Part shown: positions 19,101 to 30,214 of the stretch, one piece after another
Layout of the letters: each line of letters starts with the position of its first letter
Position numbering within the stretch: position 1 is the stretch's first letter
DNA from: Chara braunii
Lineage: Eukaryota; Streptophyta; Charophyceae; Charales; Characeae
Length of the DNA stretch: 34,530 nt
NCBI GenBank assembly: GCA_003427395.1
Contig: BFEA01000361.1
Location: 1,158,788-1,193,317 of the forward strand
Direction of reading: 5' to 3'
Position numbers and translations under genes: made by a program
Notes under the pieces: generated by a model
The model's database searches: none
Seen by the model: only the letters and a program-made list of their open reading frames with translations
What the model was told of the DNA's origin: nothing

Positions 19101-19560
19101 CTATGGTTCCAGGAGTTGCGGCCGGTCAGCAGCCTTCTTCCACATCTCGCTTGTGAAACAGACATCTTTGTCGCTGACGATAGACTTGGGCAATCCAAAA
19201 TCATGCACCCAGTTATCCATAAATAACTTGATGACGTGCTCAGTCTTTGCAGTCTCAGGCATGGCGATTATTCTAGCGTATTTAGTAAACTTGTCCACTA
19301 TGATGAAAATGTGCCTCTTGCCACTCTTGCCTGTTACAAGGGTGTCCATGAAGTCCATGGAAACGCTTTGTCATGAACCTGTTGGAATGGACAAGGGTTT
19401 GAGTAACCCAAGCGGTGCTTGGCTTCGCGGTTTATCCATCTGACGGACTTAACAAGTATGAACGTAACTCTTCCCATCGTCAAGCATACCAGGCCACCAG
19501 AAATGTTGCACTAAGTTAGCACTAGGCTTTTTATACCCGAAATGTCTTGTCGCATCATGG
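19101..19560 (-). pseudogene. Gypsy integrase zinc finger and partial catalytic core
   Basis: The zinc finger reads HDATRHFGYKK, then LVQHFWWPGM and YVHTC, a stop, VRQMDK and PLGLLKPLSIP. The first Cys remains, but the partner Cys has become Arg and a stop intervenes. The core reads MDFMDTLVTGKSGKRHIFIIVDKF and later GLPKSIVSDKDVCFTSEMWKKA, giving the first Asp and the second (SDKD). Sequence then jumps to a late QYEKMLLQAVEHVRE segment, so about 70 residues with the third catalytic residue (Glu) are deleted. Confidence 0.85.
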
Positions 19561-19749
19561 CACTCCCTTAAAAACAAACTACGTAAAGATTCACTAGACG
19601 GTATACACAGCCTTTTGAAAAGAGCAGCCCATTCACCATCAAAAACTCGTCAGATGTGGCCTTATCTTCGGCCTCAAGCTTGCATATAATATCCATCATG
19701 ACGGCGTCTTCGTTGTAAGCTTCAACCAAGGATCGAGTTACATCATCCG

Positions 19750-19990
19750 ATCACCCAAACTCAGTTATCAGCGCAACTAGGTAGTCCGCCCTTCGTGACA
19801 GCGCATCAACAACCTTCTTGCATTCCCCTTTCACATGATCTAGCTTAAAGTCGTATTGATCTATAACCTCAATCCATCGTTTGAGTGCGGAGAGAACAGG
19901 TTGTGTCTTGATCCACTTGTGTCTGACGGTTAGTCCTCAAATAGAAGAACCTCCCCAACAGATAATGCCTCCAGTAGACAAGAGTGTTGA
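19750..19990 (-). pseudogene. Gypsy RNase H C-terminal fragment
   Basis: Two frames give WRHYLLGRFFYLRTN and, after a one-base shift, HKWIKTQPVLS, KRWIEVIDQYDF and VVDALSRRADYLVAL. This is the typical end of gypsy RNase H (VADALSRR). It marks the truncated 5' end of the relic. Confidence 0.85.
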
Positions 19991-20084
19991 CATTACTCGG
20001 TTGTAGTCAAGTCTGTGACGCAAAATACATAAGAAAGAGGTCAATTCCATGAAAAAGGAAAAAAACGAAAAGTTTGGGGATAGG

Positions 20085-20310
20085 CAACGCCTCCTTTAGA
20101 AAAGTAGGGTTCCCATATTTTCACTAAGCCAGATATGTAACTCGGACAAAAGTTGAATCTGTAAAGGAAAAAATTTGACTAACTCATTGGATTTGTAAAA
20201 ATTTAAGCAGCATTTCCTCTAGCAAAAATGCTTTTTCAAATTTTATACAAAGCCAAATATAAACTTAACTCTGAAAAACAAAAATTGAACTAACTCCTAA
20301 AACTCTGCCA
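20085..20310 (-). repeat. ~125-bp degenerate repeat family, inverted units
   Basis: Read on the minus strand, these bases contain the same words as the plus-strand units further on: TTTGTATAAAATTTG, a GGAAATGCTG-type box, TTTTTACAAAT, GAGTTAGTCAAATTTT. About two units are present. Confidence 0.65.
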
Positions 20311-20339
20311 CATGTGTGTGTGTCTGTGTGTGTGTCAAG

Positions 20340-20460
20340 TGAAGGATAACCCCCTCCCCCCCTCTACCTCACGTAGCCTTACCCCCCTCCCCTCCGACGC
20401 CCCCCAAGTCATTTCCCCCCCTAAAAAAAAAAACTATATAAAAAAAAAAAATGTATGAAA
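20340..20460. repeat. C-rich and A-rich low-complexity tracts
   Basis: CCCCTCCCCCC and CCCCCCTAAAAAAAAAA tracts between the inverted and direct repeat units. Confidence 0.85.
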
Positions 20461-20493
20461 AATAAAATTTTACGTTCAGGTTCGCTAGGTTTT

Positions 20494-20571
20494 GACCCGT
20501 GTTCGCATTCGGTAGTTTGCATTCGGTAGTTTACATTCGGGTTTAGTCACCGAAGCCGAACACGGGCTACA
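20494..20571. repeat. Inverted repeat around a 14-bp tandem
   Basis: GACCCGTGTTCGCATTCGG at the left pairs imperfectly with CCGAAGCCGAACACGGGCT at the right. Between them GCATTCGGTAGTTT is repeated two to three times. A long hairpin could form. Confidence 0.7.
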
Positions 20572-20689
20572 CAGAGTAAATTTATTTATGGCTGTCATTC
20601 ACTTTCATAAATTCAGTCATGAAAAGCAATTTCAATTCACATTTTTATGCGAGGTACATGTTGTATTCCTCGCTTCGTAAATCAGGGAA

Positions 20690-21130
20690 TTAGACAAAAT
20701 TTGACTTTGTGAAGTCATGATTATTTTTAAATTTTATATTTAGTTTTGTACAAATTTTAAAAAGACATTTTTTATAGGGGAAGTGTTGCCGAAATTTTTA
20801 CAAATCTAGAGAGTTAGTTAAATTTTGTCTTGGAAAAGTTCAAGTTTTGTCTTTGAATTCATATCAGACTTGATATAAATTTGAGAATCTTATTTCTCTA
20901 AAAGAGATGTTGCCCGAATTTTTACTAATTCAGAGAGCTAAACAAGATTTGACTTTGTAAAGTCAAAATTTGTTTTCAAATTTCATATTGAACTGAGTAT
21001 AAATTTTGAAAGGAAACTTTCACTCGAGGGAGTGTTGTAAAATAGTTTCATGGAGTTATATCATATTTTGATAGGAAAAACTTGAGCGATTCACCCTTTA
21101 TAAAGGAGACACTGTCGAAATTTTCCTTGT
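20690..21130 (+). repeat. ~125-bp degenerate repeat family, direct units
   Basis: The box GGGAAGTGTTGCCGAAATTTTTACAAAT or variants recurs at about 20,779, 20,904, 21,028 and 21,100. It is preceded by TTTGTACAAATTTT-type sequence and followed by GAGTTAG...AAATTTTG. Units are strongly diverged. Confidence 0.7.
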
Positions 21131-21139
21131 TCTTCTAGC

Positions 21140-24100
21140 ACTCATTTAGAGGTAAATTTAGACAGTCTTCAAAAGAAATTACGTGAGATGAGATATAGGG
21201 ACTTAATCTCCATACACTTCAAATTATTTTGGGAATTGGCCTGTGTTGTGTTACAAGTCATTTTCAAGTCATTCTGATTCAAGATCTGACTAGTTTCAGT
21301 CTGATCCTACACAGATCGTCTTATGTTATCTTTTGATAACAGGTCGGTTTCCGGCTCAACTCTAAACATATTCTCGCTACTCAACCTAAGACCTTGTGTT
21401 TTTACCCAGACTTTTGTTAAATGGTCATTTAAAAAGGACTGAGTGTTTTTCTTTTCGAAGGTTGGACGAAGGTTGAGGCTTGTGTGGATAAGGCAAAGGG
21501 TATGAGTGCATAGATTGGTTAAAGTTGACCTCACGCAGTACGTGCTCTGTTGATGTTAAATCTTTGGTGTGATTGCAGGTATGTTTTATGAGTTGAAGTC
21601 GGGATTGACCTTGCCTGCATGTGTATATTTTGAAAGGAGTCACACTATGATTCTGAAGAGTGATCGCCTTATGTCTTATTATTCCATTGTATTAATATTT
21701 CGTGTATCAACGTGGTGTTGAGAGAAAAGGAAAATCCCTTTTTACTTTGGTTTTTTATAATTTTTATAGTTGGACATTAAGATACATGGCGGTTGTCAAA
21801 GTCAAACCCCTTGACCTGTTTCCAGACCTCCAATGATGGAGCCTCACTCCTAGGGTCAGGGGCGTTTGGCCGCTACAAAGGGCTGAAGCCTGCCTACCAC
21901 TCATTTGTGCAGGGTGCAGAAGAGGGTAGGTCTCGCAATGGCACTCGCGTTTGTCTAGCTTCAAGAGATTAACCTCTCAAGACACGTGTCAGACGATACT
22001 TGAGTGTCAAAAGCAACCCTCAGCGCCATTGAGGGCCGCATGATTATGGGTACCACATAGTACATTATCCTCGCAACTACTTGTGTAGCCATGCATGGGT
22101 GATCGATATGACAAGACCTATGTCGCTGCGACATTTATTTAGAGTCTCGTGTGCAACGCTCATCTATCGTCTGTTGTCAAAAGGTTATGGGTTGGATACA
22201 AGAAAGGGACAAACCGCGACTTATGTGTGAAATTTGGTTTCATTTTTGTGAAGGGTATCTCGTGGTCGATCGGCGCAGGGTCGCACTGGGAAATCAGCCC
22301 CAGAGCAACGGCTCGTGCACGGGTCCGATTAAGGTATTTGACCACACGTACCCCCTATGCTACAGCGTACGAGAAACGCCCTTGGTCGGGTCACCTCTAC
22401 GATTGCACTTGAGTAGCTTTTGCATGTGGTTCGGTAGCTCGGCGGGGATACTGTTGTCCAAGAGTGGTGACAACCTCTTGGGTAGAGGTAAGTTGTGCCT
22501 TGTGTGGCCCCTATCCTGTCGTAGGGGTTCGCGAGAGGTGCGGCTGGCGCACTCGGCCAGAGCGGCGAAAGCTCCCTCACGATGCAAAATCCTGCGTGAC
22601 GCGGCCGGGAGGGTCCCCCCTGGGGGACCAATGTGCTCGACAGTGCTGGTTGCTCACTGGAGTCGTGTTTCATCAGGTCCAAAAGCTTCGATCTCGCAAC
22701 TTAGATTTTCCTCTATCCGATTGTGATTGAGTCTGACTATGTTAAAGACTAGGTACGTTCATAAAGGTAGAGGCAACTAAAGAGAGATAGGGAAAGGTTG
22801 AGTAAATAAGGACGTATGGTCTGGCTACGTGCATGGAAGGTAAGACGGGAATAAGTGGGAAATGACAATGTATTTTCCACGTTATAGCAAAAGATTTATC
22901 CTCGTTAAAGCACTTTTGGTGAATAGAAGTGTGAGGCCCATGCCGTCGAACGAGTTTTGACATCTGCAACTACAGTTTAGCCACACACAGTACCAGCGGT
23001 CTACTTGATGTGCTTGTTGTGGTGTTGCGCCCTGGACTCACTCTTGAAATCCTTACGGAGGTTGTCCTATCAAGTGTTGTTGGAGTCCTTCCCTTTGTAA
23101 TCGCATGCTCGTTCAAATTGCGGTTCATGGTATTCGTCATGATGGTTATTGTGCTCGCCTTCAAGCTCATTGGACAGGTCACTGCTGCTGTTTTTTTGTT
23201 GTTGGTGGTCGTGGGGCTGAGTACTGTCGAGCTCATGTGTTGTCGCTTTACCAAGTTGCTACGATACTCAGCCTGTGTGTACACTATTGTAACACGACTG
23301 GTCCTAGGAAGGTCGTTGTTGTTCATCTTCAACGACGGTTGCTCGTAAATTGTCCTTGTTAATCCAGACTGCTACAACATATAGAGTGTTGTTGTTGGTA
23401 TGGTCAAAGCGCTTTATTGGTGTTTCACGCAAGGTTGTTGCCGCAATTTCTTTTGAGGAAGGGTTGTTGCGATCATCGATTCTTGATTAAACTAGTGTTC
23501 TTGATCTAAGGCAGGTGTTGTTCGAAAGTGTTATTGCAAAAGTAATGTTGTTACAACAAAGTTGGTTTTGTCTGATTGTTGTGTTGCTACTTCCACGGGG
23601 CGAAGCATCGAAGTGTTGTATTTCTCCGGTCAATGTTGTTGTTACCCTTAGAGCAAACCGCTGCTATAGGTACTGCTAAGAATCGTCTTAGGAGATTGTT
23701 GTTGCTTGTGGTATAAGGAGTGTGCCCTGCATGGGTGCTGCAGCCCGTGGGTTGGGAGAGGCTGCTTTGTTTTCCAAGGCCAGTGTATGTTATATTTGAA
23801 CACAGACTGTGTTCTATTCGACCACACCCTATTTGGAACCCCATCTTTGTGTTCTTATTCAAGTTGGGTGTTGAGGTCTGCTCATTTGAGTACTACAGTC
23901 TGCGATTGGCCACCGTTGCGGGGCCCTTAGACGCACGAAGACACCAAGGCCCTCTCACGTGAGTCAGAGAGAACCCTCCTTGTATCTGAGAGACTAGAGA
24001 ACTTCTTCATATGCCCTTCTTACTCTCGGTCTAATCTTTTTGGTTACAAGAGGAAGGCAGTAGGCAGGATTGCAACCCCTAATCCGTGCCAAAGCCTTTG

Positions 24101-24170
24101 TGGGAGGTTTCCCCACTGATTGCGGGGAATTGTTTAATTCACAAGGTGTACAAGTTATATGCCTATCTGA
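21140..24170. other. Gene-free stretch
   Basis: No protein domain, rRNA or tRNA recognised. From about 23,000 to 23,710 the plus strand is enriched in GTTGTTG words (over ten clusters). This creates a hydrophobic plus-strand frame (23,010-23,348) and a Thr-rich minus-strand frame (22,970-23,332); neither is convincing as a gene. Confidence 0.5.
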
Positions 24171-24174
24171 ATAG

Positions 24175-24540
24175 GGTTGATCAGACTTTGTTTCTAAGAT
24201 GAATGGTGTGACTATAGCCTTATCACAATAATAAAGTACAATTAAAAGCTATAATTGATGGTAACTTGGGCAGACTGAGTTTTATTTATAAGATGAATGA
24301 CTAAGTCTTACGCCCACAGTGAAGACTAAGTTCAGAGAAGTATTATAACTTGTGAATTAAACAATTCAAGGCAGACTCAACTTTGTTTTTAACACGAATG
24401 GTTTAGTCGCACGTCTCATGAAGATAGAAGAAGTTGTGCAACTTGTTCGTGTATAACTAAGGCAAAGGGTTAGGCTTTGTTTCTAAGATGAATGACCTAA
24501 CTCAATGCTCTATGTAAGTTGGGATAAAGGGTTAGTCATC
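24175..24540 (+). repeat. ~97-bp degenerate tandem repeat, four units
   Basis: AAGATGAATG or a variant stands at 24,196, 24,290, 24,391 and 24,485 (spacing 94, 101, 94). It is preceded each time by a GGCAGACT-TTTGTTT-type sequence and followed by CTAAGTC-like bases. Confidence 0.75.
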
Positions 24541-24700
24541 TGAGGGTTTAATGAAGTATTTATGTGAAAAACAACTTGGGGAGTTGGTGAGAGCACTTAT
24601 TTTGTTATATGTGTCTGCTTGCTCGTGAGTCTAGTCAAAATTGTCTTTTGATAGGTAGTTCATTTATATGCTAACCACATGCTGGAGTCATAGAAGTTCG

Positions 24701-25440
24701 TTGAATTTTCATCCTTCTACAATCAAAATTGTAATGACTTCATATTTGGCTTTGTATAAAATTTGGAAAGTCACTTATATTAGGGGAAGTGTTGTCGAAG
24801 TTTCTACGTTGAATTTTAATCCTTTTACAATCAAAATTGTAATGACTTCATACTTGGTTTTGTATAGAATTTGGAACGTCACTTTCATTAGGGGAAGTGT
24901 TGTGGAAGTTTCTACAAATTTAAAGAGTTGGTCAAATTTTGTCTTTGCAAACTTCAACGTTTGTCTTTGCAAATTCAACCTTTGTCTTACTCTTATATAT
25001 GGCTTATTTTAATTTTGGTAACCTACTCTCTCTAAGGAAGTTATGTCGAAAGTTTTAGTAATTCGGATAGTTAGACAAAATTTGACGTTGTAATGGTTAA
25101 AGTTTTTTTTTTTTTTTTTTCATATTTCGCTTTGTATAAATTTTGGAAAGTTATTTTCGCTTGGGGGAAAGCTACCGAGTTTTCTACAAATGTAAAAGGT
25201 TAGTTAAATTTTGCCTTTGCAAAATTCAAGTTGTGTTTTAAAGTTGTATCCGACTTAGTATAAATCTTGGAAGCCTACTTTTTCAGAGGAAGTGTTGTCA
25301 ATTTTTTTGTTAACTCAGGGAGTTAGAAAAATTCGGCTCTGTAAAGTCAAAATCTTATTTCATATTTCATATTTAGTTTAATAAAAAATTTTGGAAAGAT
25401 ACTCTCTCTAGGGAAAGTGTTGCCGATTTTTTTTTCCGAG
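24701..25440 (+). repeat. Second block of the ~125-bp repeat family
   Basis: The GGGGAAGTGTTG box recurs at about 24,784, 24,893, 25,034, 25,164, 25,291 and 25,413. The first two units (24,701-24,808 and 24,809-24,916) are nearly identical with a 108-bp period. This makes an open frame in which a 36-residue segment occurs twice; I regard that as a by-product of the repeat. Confidence 0.8.
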
Positions 25441-25449
25441 CAGTTGGTT

Positions 25450-25920
25450 TATTTTTAGTAGAACTAGTAGTGTTGCTAGTGAAAGGAAAAAGGGAAAAAA
25501 AAAATGTTTTCTATACTGCAATGGTGTCGGGCAGGGTAGTCTAGGAGACCGTGCTCACATTCTTCCTTCACAGAATGCACCTTACAAGTAAAGCAGTCGC
25601 ATTCTGAATGTTACTGGTTTTTTTTTTTTTTTCGTGTGTTTCTTATAAGTCCCTTGCCAACGAGGCAGGGTGGAATCCGTTATCTTCTCAGGCTGTGTTT
25701 TGTCAGAGGATTGTAAGGCTCATCACACTGACACTTAGGGGAATGTATGCAGTGATTTTCACGGTCGATCCGTGCACCCTTTTTTTTCCCTTTCTATTCT
25801 CTTTTTCGAATTTAGCAACCTAGCCACGGGGTTGAGATGCCCTCATTGAGGTCACACTCACAATACCACTTCCAAGAATGTATACAACTGCAATCACGAC
25901 CAACACTTTGTTTCTTTTTT
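25450..25920. other. Gene-free stretch with T tracts
   Basis: Contains a T tract at about 25,617-25,632. No domain seen. Confidence 0.5.
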
Positions 25921-25929
25921 TTCTTCTTC

Positions 25930-26102
25930 TTCTTTTCCAAAGCTACGCCGGACCGGACCCCGGAACGATTCCGGGCCCCAGATCTCAGACCTTCCGGTCG
26001 GTTTCGGAACTCCGGAACACCGGAATGTTCCGGATCCATATTCCGGATGTCCATCCGGATTGATATATTTTCCGGCGGAAAAAAAAAAAATAAAAAAAAA
26101 AA
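25930..26102. repeat. CCGGA-rich island between a T tract and an A tract
   Basis: From about 25,946 to 26,060 the word CCGGA or TCCGG occurs more than ten times. On the left is T-rich sequence (25,913-25,938), on the right A-rich sequence (26,079-26,102). The ends are roughly inverted: TTTTCC...GCCGG against TTTTTCCGCCGG read on the other strand. It may be a small fold-back element. The word bias recalls the arms of the element at 10,137-10,846. Confidence 0.55.
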
Positions 26103-26424
26103 TGGTACGTTCATACATTACCTCAGCGAGCAATGGGCATTGTGCTGTCACTGCCAGCCAGCGTGCACACTGCACACAGAATCGGAAATGGTTTAAAATT
26201 GAAATGCACAAGTTAGTAGCACAAGTTGCACAACTTGAATTGTGTTTATGACTCAGAAGAATCAGAAGAGGGTCAAGAGAAAGAATGAGGAGGAGGACTT
26301 AGAACTGAATAAATGCTAACTGAATATCAACAGATTATATAGTCATTTGGGCTTTTAGCCTTCTAGACCGCCGTTGTCCGGTAAGTGTGGTAAGTGATTG
26401 TACTATCATTGTAGACAATGCAGA

Positions 26425-26461
26425 GTCATTCATGAATCATGATTGACAAATCATGAATGAC
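26425..26461. repeat. Perfect 11-bp inverted repeat, 15-nt loop
   Basis: GTCATTCATGA (26,425-26,435) and TCATGAATGAC (26,451-26,461). The loop contains another short palindrome, AATCATGATT. Confidence 0.85.
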
Positions 26462-26880
26462 CGCTGTCGGAGGGCGCGGTGTCCCGGCCCTCCTTCGTAC
26501 GCCAAGTCCCTACTTGGTACCTGGGTTATATCATGATGTGGACCGGACCTGCTTGGCGCTTGCCTCAGCAAAAGGGGTGCGCCACAGGACTTCCATTGGT
26601 CCACGCAGGCTCGGCGCCCTGCTATACAGCAGAGCACAACCGGCCTGTGACCGTGGTAGCCGCCGGGTTCGCCCTGGGACGCGGAAGTGGGAAGGCTGGC
26701 CCGGTCTTTTCAACAGCGCGTCGAGCCCCCCCTCTACAAAGTTATGGGTTAGGTGTGCGGGATAGAAGTAGTTGTCAGGGGAAAGGAAAAGCAAAACGCA
26801 AAATATAAACCCGTTTCTTTTTTTTGTATGGGGAAAATCCAGTGGCCTCAGGCCACTGTGATGCTATGATTTCCTTTCCA
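26462..26880. other. Gene-free GC-richer stretch
   Basis: Several frames of 60-110 codons overlap on both strands with no recognisable domain. Confidence 0.4.
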
Positions 26881-26887
26881 AATTTTG

Positions 26888-27370
26888 AATNGCCATTATT
26901 ACTATTAGTATTACTTAGTTCTCCTATTTTCAGTGTTTATTTTTTTGTGCCTATTGTTCTGTCGCTTCATAGGGAAGGCCGCCGATTCAGGTTTCGGACT
27001 GCAACTGTCGTCTCATGGTCTGGGTCTTACCGACCCCTCGTAAATTGCCTGTACCAGAACTGTTTGTCCGAACTGCGCGGACCCCGGTGGCCAGGTTAAG
27101 AGGCAGATACAGTGAGGACTAAAAAGAAGAGAAAAATAGGAAAAGAAAGAAAAGGAATCTCAGACTCGTGTGCGAACGAGAGGCGCGGTTCAGTCAAGGC
27201 TGGTGCACAGAGAGATTTTGGGACGCCACCCTTTCCTTCCTTTTTCTTTCCCTATGGTTGTTATTATTATCTCTTATTTTTATTATTATTATTTAGTTCT
27301 CTGACTTTTGATCTCTGCCTGTTGGCCTGTCTTTTCGCGGGAAGCCAACGGTTCGAATTTCGAACCATCT
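26888..27370 (+). repeat. Two diverged direct copies, about 375 bp apart
   Basis: 26,888-27,010 and 27,262-27,370 share ATTATTACTATTA/ATTATTATTATT, TTAGTTCTC, TGCCT-x-TTG, CTGTC and GGGAAG-CC-x-CGATTC-type sequence in the same order. A short perfect palindrome (8-bp arms, GGTTCGAA) is at 27,350-27,366 in the second copy. Confidence 0.5.
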
Positions 27371-27374
27371 ATCA

Positions 27375-28140
27375 GTGGCCTAAGTAGGCCGCCCCCACGT
27401 ATACACCTGTGGGTGAGCTTCGATCTGATATCGCGTGGCAGGACCTCAAAAGGAGGGTGACCCGCGGCCGCATCGGTAGGAGACCTATCACCCCTTCGTG
27501 GAGGGTCATACGTCCCCTCCTTTCCATCGGACACGGGTACCCGTCTGGTATAGGCCAGCGCGCGCGTTTTGAGGGAAGAAAAGTGCTCGGCAGCATTCAG
27601 TTATGGGACTTTAGCTTCTTGTGGGGCAGTAGTCACATCGTGATAACTAGTGACTTGGCAGTAGCATAGTGATTTCGAACCGTATCTCGACTGTTGAGTT
27701 TTCGCTTTCTGAATTATTTAGTTTTATTCTTTTGCTTCATACTTTTTGGAGTATTAAAATTACTAGTATGAAGGAAATTCGGAAAAGCTAGAGCTGAACT
27801 CTTCTTTTAAAACGTGGGGTCATAGCGAAGGGTGAGCTTATAAAGAGGTAAGGTCGGCGAGTCCTTTGGCAGCGAGGCCTCTTCTGCTGTGTTGGCTCTG
27901 CTGGTATGAGAAAACGGTGGGTAGTCTGTGTACCCGAGTGTTGAGTTTTGAGCGGTGTCTAATTGAATGGCGACTACGTTGCATAGCAATGGCCTTTTTG
28001 GCTATAGGCCAAGGCACCTGAGGTTTTACTGGAGCTGGGCACCTATGTGTGAAGAGGGTGTTGCAGTGGATGTCTGACTGACTTACAGCAAGAGTGAGGG
28101 ACAGGCTAGACTGAGGATCAATGTCTACGGCGGGAAGGAG
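27375..28140. other. Gene-free stretch
   Basis: Only short overlapping frames; nothing recognised. Confidence 0.45.
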
Positions 28141-28146
28141 CAAGAG

Positions 28147-28503
28147 ATGAGAGAGGATGTAAAAATACAGGGAGTAGTCACCGAGGCTCGGAGCAGGGCG
28201 GAACGGAGGTGCCGACGAGATGGAGTAACTGCGACATTACGAGTCACGGTCACTTATCATGAGGAGGAGACCTCTACGAGTACGACAGAGAGAGAGCAAC
28301 AAGAACTGGATCGGGACTCAGAGGCGGAGTCCGAAGATAGCGAGGACCTGACTCAGTCCTGGCACGGGCTAGAGCAGTGGAGGAGAGAGCACTCGCCAAC
28401 TGAGTCGGTAGAGGACGGACCAGAGGCCAGTTTGGCCCGGGGCAGAGCAAGGGCAGCTAAGACTGGACCATCGAGCGCAGAGGCGAGTAATAGGCGGGAC
28501 TGA
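28147..28503 (+). CDS. Unknown 118-codon charged ORF
   Basis: The frame runs from ATG to TGA and is rich in Glu, Arg, Ser and Thr (for example EEETSTSTTEREQQELDRD, then SEAESEDSEDL), suggesting a disordered acidic-basic protein or exon. No domain is recognised. Composition is purine-rich throughout the surrounding 28.1-29.2 kb, which by itself gives long charged frames on this strand, so it could be chance. There is no neighbour to help interpret it. Confidence 0.3.
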   Translation: MREDVKIQGVVTEARSRAERRCRRDGVTATLRVTVTYHEEETSTSTTEREQQELDRDSEAESEDSEDLTQSWHGLEQWRREHSPTESVEDGPEASLARGRARAAKTGPSSAEASNRRD

Positions 28504-28509
28504 GACTCG

Positions 28510-30210
28510 AGGAACAGTTACGGATTACGGTGTTGTATGAGCAAAGCGGGGCACGAATCTGTGGTGGGCGACTGACGTCAACTGCTGTTCTCACGCGAGT
28601 GTGGTTTTCTGGCGCCGATTGTAGTAATGAGAGGGTGAGAAGGGTGGAGACCGAGGAAGAGCGTGGATGATGATAGTTGCATGGACTAAAGGAGACGCAC
28701 GACGGAAGCCGACACGCGTGGCGAGAGGGTCAATGGCGGAGAGAGAGAGAGAGGGGAGAACTGAGCGCGTGTGCCTGGGATGTTGACGTCAACCGGACTG
28801 CTGCGTGCATGACTAACCAAGGAAAAGAGACATAAGCGCATAGACGACATCAACGGACGCGTGTAACGCAGAGGGTGTGCAACAGAGTGAGAGGGCGGTT
28901 TGTCACCCTTGAACTGGCGGGTGAGAGGGAAATGAGTTCTGTGCAATATGGCGAGTGGAAGACTGCTGCTGACCCAGAGGTCAGGATGAGTGGACAGGAC
29001 ATGAGAATTGAGCCGCAAGACACCTATACGCGAAGGAGAGGTGAAACTACGCAGTACGTGTGAGAGCTTGCAGGACGGGAGAGGAAGTCAGATCGAAGGA
29101 GGAACGACACAATTAGCTTTGAGCCAAGAGAAGGAGGGTGCGACGGTGAAATTACGAAACGGTTACGAGTGAAAAGGGCGAGACAGACGCGGGCCCCTGT
29201 GAGAGGATGGGGTGGTCAAGAAGTGTGTGCAGCAAGTCGACGTGCTGTTGATGTGTACGTACGGCCTGGACACAGTCACAGATGAGGGCAGGAAAGGCGA
29301 CTTACGATAGCTAGGGGATTTCGGTCACTACAGTGTGCGATCGGGTTCCACGTTCAAGAAAATGGGAACGTGCACGGTCGATTTTCTGATCTAATCGGTC
29401 AGGGTCTTGCTGTAAAGAGAAGGAGCTTGATTTTAAGCGGAGCGTCCCCGAATGATCGTTTACCAAGAGAAAGAGTGTCCGAGACAATGGAAATCGTGTG
29501 ACGAAGTTAGTACTCCGCGGTCTTGTTTGGAGTTATCCGTGTCGCTGATGGTGATTTGTCTGCGAATAATAGATCAGTTTGAGCTCGCTACTTGTATGGG
29601 GTTTTAGTTGCATCGATCAGTGATAAAGAGAGGGCAAAGGAGAATCATTTGCGTTACTAACTAGAGACTTGTTGTTTCCTGACTAATGATTGTGGCGGGA
29701 AACGGCTACTCCATCACGAAATGGCTCGGATGGTAAGGAACCTTATATGTTCTCATCTCATTCTTGTCTCTTCAAAGCAAGTTTAGGTGAGCTCTGAACG
29801 AAAGTTTATGATCACCATTGTCTGCCTGATTTACTAAGAAAATTAAAAGCGGTGAGGTCGATGGGGAGGTCAGAGTCTCTCGAAGAACGTTTACTAGCCC
29901 AGTGACAACTTCCTTGAAAATGATCAGATTGAGCCATTATTTGTGCTTTGTCAATTCAGCCTCTCTCAATGACTCTGATTTACAAGTTGTTTGGATGATC
30001 AACTGAGAGTTACCTTGGAATAAAGCATAGAGCACGGGAACCATAATCACTACGAGTGCGAGAGCAATTGTATAAGATTTGGCTTGGTGGATTCTATACA
30101 TATCAGACAGGCAAAAGTGGTAATTTTGTCGCTGACTGAAGATATGTGGTTGGTTGGCGGCTATTCGAATGATTAATCCAATCAGTTAAGGAGGACTTAC
30201 ATTTACCCCT
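28510..30210. other. Gene-free purine-rich stretch
   Basis: G/A-rich on the plus strand with a short (GA)n at about 28,738-28,755. No gene, domain or RNA recognised. Confidence 0.5.
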
Positions 30211-30214
30211 CTTA

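Larger units (their letters stand above)
18520..19990 (-). mobile_element. Ty3/gypsy chromovirus relic, 5'-truncated
   Basis: The minus strand carries, in order, the end of RNase H (about 19,750-19,990), an integrase zinc finger (about 19,430-19,560), part of the integrase core (19,101-19,375), the integrase C-terminal domain (about 18,800-18,960) and a chromodomain (about 18,530-18,710). This order is that of a gypsy pol gene with a chromodomain-bearing integrase. Everything upstream of RNase H (gag, protease, RT) is missing. No LTR pair could be defined. Confidence 0.88.

Noticed and set aside
22149-22730. GC-rich hairpin-like sequence that might be a structured RNA
   Set aside because: No match to rRNA, tRNA or another RNA family that I know; short overlapping frames only.
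23010-23348. A hydrophobic 112-codon frame resembling a membrane protein
   Set aside because: Hydrophobicity comes from GTT/GTC-rich sequence; the opposite strand is also open and no family is recognisable.
24668-25012. A 114-codon frame with a duplicated 36-residue block
   Set aside because: The block is the 108-bp satellite-like unit; other units of the family have stops.
27350-27366. GGTTCGAATTTCGAACC as a tRNA B box
   Set aside because: No A box or cloverleaf can be drawn around it; it is simply a short palindrome.
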